A DNA stretch of 64,000 nucleotides, taken from the NCBI GenBank assembly GCA_023078685.1, contig JALGAS010000013.1, positions 129,001 to 193,000 of the forward strand. The letters are read 5' to 3'. Shown in pieces: positions 56,670-64,000 of this stretch. A program made the translations under genes and the position numbers. The notes beneath the pieces are model-generated. The model did no database searches. It had not been told where the DNA came from and was given only the letters and a program-made list of their open reading frames with translations. Within the stretch, counting starts at the first letter, position 1. Each line of letters starts with the position of its first letter. The stretch comes from Neopestalotiopsis rosae. Taxonomy: Eukaryota; Ascomycota; Sordariomycetes; Amphisphaeriales; Sporocadaceae.

Positions 56670-58139
56670 CTACTCCCTATTCGAATCGGGACGTTCACGC
56701 TGTGCAACAACTTCGCGGGCGTAAAACTCAACAAGCATTGTCGCATATGCCTCCAGATCTTCCACTGGAACGGCAAGGCGGAAATCATTGAGCACGAGGA
56801 ATTGAAGCTCCAAATGATTCAATTCCGCCAAGGGTAAACCACCAACCTGTCCAGCTTGTCAGCTTTCGTTCCGCCCGAAAATAAGAATGAGGGTATTTAC
56901 CTTGGCATATCTCGAATTTGTGTAAAACACATCCGAGAAGAATTTGCTTGCACACGTTACGCCAGCGATGATCAACCTATGAATGTTGAAACTGTCCACG
57001 ACGAAGTAGGTCGCTGGTGCAGGAGAAGCAGGAGTTGCTGCTGGCGTAGCTTTTGATGCCGGTTTGTCGTCATCATCCGCCAGGTCGGAATCAGTCTCGT
57101 CACTTTCGTCACTTCCGTCGTCCTTCATGTCGGAATCGGCATGTTCACTCGCGCCCCGTGGAGCCAACGTGGAATGTAACGGTCGCTGTGGTTGCCCTTT
57201 TTGCCTGGCATCTTCAGCCTGCATGACCATGTTGTTTACTCTTTCCGTCATACGATCGAAATAGACAAGCAAGCTGAGGAAAACCTCATATGTAGTTGGG
57301 CAATACTTGTGAATGCGGCTCAGGTAACTGAGAATCGTAATCGCCGGAACATTTTTACCGTGGAAGGCCAGTACGGAGCTGCTCAGTGGGCTCATGGTAG
57401 CGCCATCATTGTTATGGTTGGCGGCAGTCTGCTGATGCGTGGCATTCCTGTGTAGAGCATCGTGCTGAAGATCATTGGTTGTGGTTATTTTGGTCAGAAG
57501 GGCTGCAACCATTTCAATAACGTCGCCAATAGGCATGCCACTGATTTCGTATTTCATGGCCTGCAATGGCGGATCATTTAGTATCCCAGGTCCGTTTCCA
57601 CCATTCATCATATCGGCTCGTGCCAGACTCTGAATGTGTGCCAGGTCCCGTACGCGAATAGTGTGGCCTTGTTGCGGGGAGGAAGCATTGTACGGTAACG
57701 CCGGCGTCGGCGTTGGCGCAGCTGAGGAGGCTGGGTCCGCATCGGGTGTGGGCTGTTGTTGTTGGGTCATCGTAGTTTGTGTTTGAGAAGCCATCGTATT
57801 GGATTGACCTATCCGCTCATCCTCGGGTCGGGGATGAGCGGAAGAAGGCGACGAGGACTCTGGAGGAGTGGGAAAGCGCGATGCGCCTTCACTGCTAGTA
57901 ACGTCTGGCTTTGCTTCCGTATCTGCTGTCTCCCACGATCTTTTCGAGGGCGTCGCGTTCCTCGTCTGTGGTGAGGTAGGTGAGCGAATCTGAGAAGCAG
58001 ATGAAGACTGCCTGGGACGAGATCTGGAGGATGTTGGTCGATAAGTGGGCTCGCAATGTTCGTGTTGAAGACCAGAGGGTATCATGTTATGATGGAATCG
58101 AGAATGATCCGCAGCAAAATCTCCCATTACAGCAGCCAT
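56670..58139 (-). CDS. PHO80/PREG-type cyclin
   Basis: Cyclin partner of the PHO85/PGOV kinase that represses the phosphate-starvation response by acting on the PHO4/NUC-1 factor (known in yeast and Neurospora, where the gene is preg). Exons 56901-58139 and 56670-56846 (intron 54 nt) give 471 aa. The N-terminal 200 residues are Ser/Pro/Thr/Gln-rich and disordered. The cyclin box starts at about residue 198 (MPIGDVIEMVAALLTKITTTND), continues with NVPAITILSYLSRIHKYCPTTYEVFLSLLVYFDRM, is interrupted by an acidic insertion (SDMKDDGSDESDETDSDLADDDD), and resumes with SFNIHRLIIAGVTCASKFFSDVFYTNSRYAKVGGL and LNHLELQFLVLNDFRLAVPVEDLEAYA. The long acidic insertion is typical of filamentous-fungal homologues. 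The stop lies close to a possible relic gene. Confidence 0.93.
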
Positions 58140-61100
58140 AACAGCGTTTGTGGCTCCTGAGTATTATATGTAATAGGTCGTATGATTCGACAATGCAGCA
58201 AACGTAGAGGGTTATCTAAGCAATCTTGTTGAGGTTAGCAAATGCGATGATCGAGTTTTGCAGATTGCGCTGGACGAAACGGGCTTGGGCGTAAGGGGAA
58301 AGATAAAGCGGGCTTGATGTCATGGTACGGCAGCCTGGAAAGTCTTGTCCAAAAGATGCAGCGCAATGATGTAGCAGAACCATGATGCAGTGATGCACCA
58401 AAGTCTGTCCTAATTTGTCACTCTTGTGGTCTCACGGTAGCAAGCATCGCACCTGAAGTTCAGCAGCAGCAGTGGCTATGATGCCCGACAGACAGATGCA
58501 TCAACACAATCTGACCAGAGCCTAGCCTGACCCGGGAGGGGGTTGGCCAAAAGCGCACTGCGTTCGGATATGGAGCCAGATCTTTCCAAGGCATCAAGGC
58601 CTTCATGGAAATCAGAAGACCGTAAACGAAATAATGCTGGCCTGAGACTGCACTGTACGATGGGCGGCCTGATCATGGAGCCCAAGGTTTGGCTTGGCTG
58701 AAATGGGGAAAAAAAGGCTGCAAACTACCACATCTCACAAGGTACAGGTGCACTGACGTCGCACGTTTGGGGGAGAAATGCGGCGCGATAAGGACCGGCG
58801 ATTGTGTAGGCAGCGGCTGGAGGGGAGGGGAGTTGCATGACGAGCGATAGGACCGATGATGAATATGACTGTTGTCTTGTTTCTTGGGTCCGGGGGTTGA
58901 TCTGAAGTTTGATAGAGGGATTGAGAGGGCTTACTGTTTGGCAAATATGAGGGCGTCGCGGGTGGCGGACAAGACTTGAACCAAGCACCCAAAACAATGG
59001 GCCTCACGGACTGTTCCAAGGTATGTGTGCGGGCGTATTGAATGTCCGATCTTGATGTATCAGTTAAGATCACCAAGAGATCGCGCGATAGTGCGGATGT
59101 GTCGCAATAATAAATATCGGGTCGTATCTCGTGTCGGTAGGAGAAGCCGAGCAAGAAAACCAGTTTGGGAGGGAGACTTTCAAAGAATTTGAAAATGTGA
59201 ATGATGCCAGAATCGGTCAGTTGGATGGAGGGGAAAGATGAGCTTGGGGTGTTGTTGGCTCGAGAGTCTGGGCTCTTGGTTCGATGGGGACCCCGAATTT
59301 CTTGGTGGCGGCAGCGGCGAGGACTGAATCAGGATACGTCAGGCAATTATGCGTGAGAGTGGATATGACATAACACGGCGGCGGCCGTTCCTCAGTTGAT
59401 GTCGTCCCTCTTTTCTCTGCATGCAACAGGTCGTTTTAAAAGATGAATACAAAATGGTAGCGTTTAAAATAAAAGAAGAATCCCTGGTTTTTGATGATTT
59501 TGTGGCAACAAAACAACAAGTGATTAAGAAGGCAGAAGATGAGACGGTATTAAAATAGATATGTAAAACGATGCGAGCGAGAGAAAGCCTCGGGAAGAGT
59601 CGTAATCAAGACAAGAATCGGTCCGGGGCTCCAGCAAGTGAAAAGTCTCGTCGCAGTCCCAATGAGCGCTGAACAGATGTTATTATGGCGCCGATAGTTG
59701 CAATGGTGCACCGTTATCCCGGGCAGAAAACAGAAAAAAAGAACGGCTGAAGCAGCAGGAATCTCCCCAAAAATGAGAGAAAACTACCTGCAGCATGTCA
59801 TTAAGAAAAGCAAGGAAAAAGGAGTCTTTCACATAGCAACACGTCGAGAAAGCAATGTATCCTTTGCTTCAAGCACGTGTTTTTCCATCACTGAGGTCTA
59901 GGTATGGAAACGCCGCCCAAACAGTGCATGAAGAAAGGGGTTATCCCAGGAGTTGGGCCGGCTTGAGGCTGTGTCAGTAGGTACATTAGCAGCAGTTGTG
60001 TGTGTAAAGGCCCGGCTTCAGCGTGGAAATAGCACCCAGCACCCACCACCCTGTTTGGCTGTGATACCATTCCATGCCTTGCCCGAATCGACAACGACGA
60101 CCATTTACTAGTCGAGCTGGAATAGCCCAATCCAGATTATATTTGAGACTATTCCCACAAGTATTGTAATATACAAGGAGTAGAGTATGCATCGACACTG
60201 AAAGTGGTCAATACTTCCCAAAGATCCAAGTCTAGCTTATCCGCTTTTACGAGCATTGGGCGCAAAATATAGTGTGAAGCTCATTCGGAACCACAGATTC
60301 GTGGCTCGCATATCGAAAAGTTTAAAGCCGATTGATCAGCAGATTCATTGTACATATTCCGCAGAGAATATGGGGTTTGCAGGTTTCTTCATGTACGTAC
60401 ACCTTCTCACATGGCAGACGTAGCACACACACACTCTCTCTGTCTCTCTCTCTCTCTTACATCCACGCAGGGTCCCGTCACGGTTTGACAATTCATTATG
60501 ACCAAAAGAGAAGGCCTTGTACTAGACATCGTGTATGGCGTGCGATTTGCATACCTTGGACTTTGGAAGAGGGCGTCACGCCTATCACCTGCTAGGTGGG
60601 TTTCCAAAAGCGGCGGTCTTTTAGTACATGCCATCTCCCTGGGAACGAACTTGTAAAAGAGAGTTCTCCTTGCCGATAGACATGATCCATCGTACCATGA
60701 TCCCTGGAAAACCGCAAAGATATCAGCAAGCGACTGTGAGGAAGAGAACCTGGCCCAGGTTGCGGACGAAATAGTTCGCGGGTAATTATCGACCGGCGCG
60801 TTCAGCTATTACACAACTCTTTTCCCTAGCTCCTCTCATTGGGCGTTCGCGACTCAACCACCCAAAAGAAAATCCAGGGGTCCAAAGTATCCAGTAAACC
60901 AACTTTGCTAACATTACCAGATTGGGGGTAAACCTTGGAACCCAGGCTCCCCTCCCCAAAGGTTACTGCTGGTTTGAACTTGCCAGGCTGCCAGCAAGCA
61001 TGCTCGCTGGCTTTTGCTGATCAATGACCGACTCCAGCAGAGATCAGCTTCCTATGCCCACTGGCAAAGCCAAGTTTCGTCGCCTCCGAAAGAGCCGCGG

Positions 61101-62426
61101 TGCGAGACGAGGCAACCCCATCCCCATCACCGACGCCCAATGCGGGTCATGAATCCGGGCAGAGAGACATTTGAAAATCCCACCCACAAGGGGAACCTTT
61201 AAACCAGACCAGTTCTGCCAGCAATGACTGGCAGGCTGATTGGACGAGAATCATCAGGTACATATGACATACAGCAAGCTGATAGGGCATGATAGGACAC
61301 TATCCAATCCTTCCCAATTCTCCCCCGCTTAGTTTGCTGCACACCACCGAGGGGTTCATGGCGCTCACTCTCACTGGATGCGTTTTCTAGGTGCCCACCG
61401 CAAGTCCCGGTGGGTGGGCACTTGGTACCGCGCCGCAGTCGCCCGCGGGCGACCCCCAACTTCCAGACATCTGGAAAATGGATTGGAAGCGTTCTTTGGG
61501 GGGGTGTTCTGGGCCTTCTGAGCGGGTAGGCCAATGCACAGAGCTGGGCGCCGAAACAATCCAATCTCGGCCCAGGACGCGTGCACGAGGGATGGATTAC
61601 CTACATACTATACGCACTAGGCAGGATCGGCAACAAGAGAGAGAAAGATGTCCGAACTGAATGTAATTTGATTGGGGGTGTTCAGCAGAGAATCTCGATA
61701 CCACTGCAGCATTCATGAAAACACACGATTGGAAACTGCATACACGATTCTATTTTCATCTCACCGCTGAACTTCTTATTCCTTCTTCTGGTCGATAGCC
61801 AATATATTCCCAACCCTTTATGCACTTGCACCCCAGTAGCTGTCATCTCGTGCATCAAGCACACCACCTGGGCTTGTTGATTATAATTGGCGCCAGGTGG
61901 GCAACAAGCTTTTGCATGTGTACTCCGTACTTCGTAAGAAATGTGATTTTGAGGACTGCTGCACAACTCTGTCCTTCCATTTCCACCAGCCAAAGGAGTC
62001 AAGCGCACGGCGGTACGGATCGCAGCGCTGGTTTCAAATGTCAGCCTTGGAAAGAAAACAGCCGATTCGTCACTTTCTGACCAAGTTGCTTGGACTAGGA
62101 AATATATTGCAAAGTGGTCTAGCAAGAGCTTCCAATCCGGATGCTTATTTGCTGCATCCCACTCTCACCGCCGTATCGCATGTTTCACGCCAAGACTATT
62201 CATACGACCTTGACTCGGCAAGATAAGCAGCAGCCTGCCGTGCAGTCGCAGATTCCACTCTAATTAACCTGGGCAAGAATCATGATGGACATTCTCTTCG
62301 TCTATAGATTCATATACGCCGCAGTGGCAGTTGCCGTCAAGGCCCTTGGAAGCATTGGTCTTCTCTGGTCGGCAGGTATCGTACACAATCATCCCTCTTC
62401 ATCATTCCCAGTGAGACATTTGACGC
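58140..62426. promoter_or_regulatory. 4.3-kb gene-free region upstream of the PHO80-type gene
   Basis: No reading frame with family support. It holds the upstream sequence of the cyclin gene, a CT/CA microsatellite at about 60427-60459, a CACGTG palindrome (59874-59879, the core site of PHO4/NUC-1 factors), and an inverted repeat gtgcccacc/ggtgggcac at about 61391-61421. The right end is the 3' flank of PRE3. A long 5' leader or non-coding transcript is possible but not shown by sequence. Confidence 0.45.
60427..60459. repeat. CA/CT dinucleotide microsatellite
   Basis: A short (CA)n run passes into an interrupted (CT)n run. Lies in non-coding sequence. Confidence 0.85.
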
Positions 62427-63476
62427 CTAGTGCTTGACCGTGTAATCCTCATCAGGGAGGTATAGATGTCTGTCGGCACCCTTCTTGGTCAGCACGACCA
62501 TGCGAATGACACCGCCAGAGCTTCCATCCCACTTGATGGCCTCGGCAAGAGCGCCCTTGACAAATTTGACAGCGTCCTCCTCTTCCATGCTCTCTTTCCA
62601 GTGGTTGTCACAGTAACCGTAGATGTATGTCGAACCTGAACCGCCGATTGCATATGCTTGCTTGTGTAGCGAGCCACCAAGGGGAATGGAGTAGACTTGG
62701 CCGCCGTGTCGCTCATCCCAACCAGCAATAATCAGACCGGCACTACAAACAAGTGACTGTTAGCGATGTCCATGTAATAAGTGTTTGTACCCTACAGCCC
62801 AGCAAGGCCGACAGTATCCTTCTCTTGTCCCAGTCCATAATGCAACCTACCTCAACTGGTCCTTGTTGGAGTAGCAAATCTCCTGGAAGATGGAAGCGGC
62901 GGTTTGTGTTGTCGGGGGCTTGCCGTTGCGCATGTGGAATAGGCCGAGCTGGTACTGCACAATGTCGGCAACGGCTTGTGTGTCTGCGGCTGAACCGGAT
63001 CGGCAACACCAGATGGTATCGGCGACCTGTGTGAGCTTGTCTGTCACTCGGTTGGCAATGTAAGATCCGGTCGTGGTTCTCGAATCAGCGCCTGTAATGA
63101 CCGTGTCAGTTGGAAATGTCCCCCGTGGCTGTCGCCTCATTTGGGTGTGAAGTCTTACCCAGGATGACACCATCCTTGAATGTGACTGCCATACTGTCAT
63201 TTTGTCAATCGAAGCACGTTGTGATGCTGATGCGTCGATGGGCGCTTACATGGAGGTACCGAGGCTAGAGCAAACGATTAGCATGGGCAAGGACAGTGGG
63301 AATCGATGCGCTTTACTCACTTGACCTCTCCCTTCTTTAATCTATCCATGTCCACATGAATGCCATCTGTTTAGATGAGAAGTTAGTGCGTTGAAACAGT
63401 GGCCATAACCCAAGCCTGTTGCCCTGTGGAAGCTCAACATACCTTCGTTCAGGACGCCCTTGTTGCCAAACTCCAT
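62427..63476 (-). CDS. PRE3: 20S proteasome subunit beta1 (caspase-like), PRE3
   Basis: Catalytic beta1 subunit with post-acidic (caspase-like) activity. Six exons: 63443-63476, 63321-63366, 63250-63264, 63159-63193, 62851-63091 and 62427-62742; together 229 codons, 228 aa. Propeptide of 29 residues ([20 protein letters not shown]...) ends Leu-Gly, and Thr30 in [26 protein letters not shown] is the autocatalytically exposed nucleophile (mature Thr1). GADSRTTTG and [27 protein letters not shown] are the beta1 signature, and [26 protein letters not shown] the rest of the fold. Exon 3 is only 15 nt and encodes the cleavage site and Thr1. No yeast-type Rpn4 box (GGTGGCAAA) was found upstream. Confidence 0.96.
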
Positions 63477-64000
63477 GGTGGCGGTTATAGTATCTAGATC
63501 GCAATCGGAAGATAGAAGAGTGTTCGCTGAGATTGCAAACGATCGGTGCAGGAATTACGAGAAGGTTGTGTTTGGGATTTGTGGTGAAGCTGGTGAGGTT
63601 TGATGTTGTTAGGTAGGTACTGAACCGAAGCTCTAAGCAAGTGACATCTGGAGCTCAGGCAGCTCAGCATGCGTTGACGTCCATGCATGATCCACTCGGT
63701 GGTCCGTGCCCCACTTTCTAGCAAGGCTGCGAGCCTCACATCAACATTCTCAATTATAGCAGTTAGAACTAGTTATAGGATTATCATGTTTTTAATTCCA
63801 GTATTTGATATGCACGCACTGTTAAACCTCAGGACTTCTTTATACTGGTTTCAACGAATGAAAATAAACATTCCGTTCTGGCTTACATAATATAACAAAG
63901 ACCACCTCCTTGGCGAACAAGTTTCTAGTTTATAAGACTTACAATACCATGAATTTGTCCTTTGATGGTACACATCAATAAAATAGGCTTGATTTCACTA
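63477..64000. promoter_or_regulatory. Upstream region of PRE3, right edge
   Basis: 524 bp to the window end. PRE3 promoter and leader, with one gttaggtaggtac motif near 63608. No gene seen. Confidence 0.45.

Noticed and set aside
1..64000. CRISPR array, bacterial insertion sequence, virus or telomere repeats.
   Set aside because: No regularly spaced direct repeats with unique spacers, no transposase or viral gene, no TTAGGG run; the window is eukaryotic throughout.

Overview
The window comes from a filamentous ascomycete (Pezizomycotina, most likely a Sordariomycete and plausibly Hypocreales). The evidence is genic: genes are broken by short introns (38 of the usual 45-115 nt type, GTRAGT donors, CTAAC/CTGAC branch points close to YAG acceptors), tRNA-Pro(CGG) carries an intron after position 37, and the proteins (PREG/PHO80 cyclin, GRASP, DOP1, rhodopsin-domain 7TM protein, ochratoxinase-like amidohydrolase) are of filamentous-fungal type. 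No bacterial operon structure, rRNA operon, CRISPR array or biosynthetic megasynthase was seen. All gene models below were built by eye from reading frames and splice signals.

Layout. 0-2.4 kb: no recognised gene. 2.4-9.1 kb: compact housekeeping block in alternating orientation: prefoldin 2 (-), CMC2 (+), TMEM14 family (-), OST2/DAD1 (+), GRASP (-), trimethylguanosine synthase (+). 9.1-11.3 kb: poorly coding sequence then a 183-aa unknown protein. 12-21 kb: DOP1 (-) and MON1 (+) diverge from a 1.26-kb intergenic region rich in TAGGTA/TACCTA. 21.6-27.1 kb: two unrecognised proteins, one of 1081 aa and probably disordered. 27.8-29.4 kb: ochratoxinase-like amidohydrolase. 32-33.7 kb: protein disulfide isomerase. 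34.4-40.4 kb: small mitochondrial-type membrane protein, a single-RRM protein, a PTH11/rhodopsin-domain 7TM protein. 44.4-49.1 kb: secreted beta-lactamase-fold hydrolase and a DHA2-type MFS transporter, divergent. 49.4-56.6 kb: an accessory-looking segment: tRNA-Pro, a small two-CxxC protein, a palindromic MITE-like element, a Myb/SANT-like protein with a (LLEK)n tract, a secreted Gly/Ser/Glu repeat protein and a gene relic. 56.7-63.5 kb: PHO80-type cyclin, a 4.3-kb gene-free stretch, and 20S proteasome beta1.

How the genes relate. Several act in the secretory pathway (OST2 and PDI in the ER, GRASP and DOP1 at Golgi/endosome, MON1 at late endosome/vacuole), and three small proteins look mitochondrial (CMC2, TMEM14 family, the 117-aa protein), but each has its own promoter and nothing indicates co-regulation apart from shared divergent promoters. 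The features most worth a second look are the tRNA-flanked accessory segment at 49.4-56.6 kb, the ochratoxinase-like enzyme with its full set of metal ligands, and unusual exon architecture: 15- and 16-nt microexons encoding catalytic motifs in PRE3 and PDI, and a start codon that forms an exon by itself in the TMEM14 gene.
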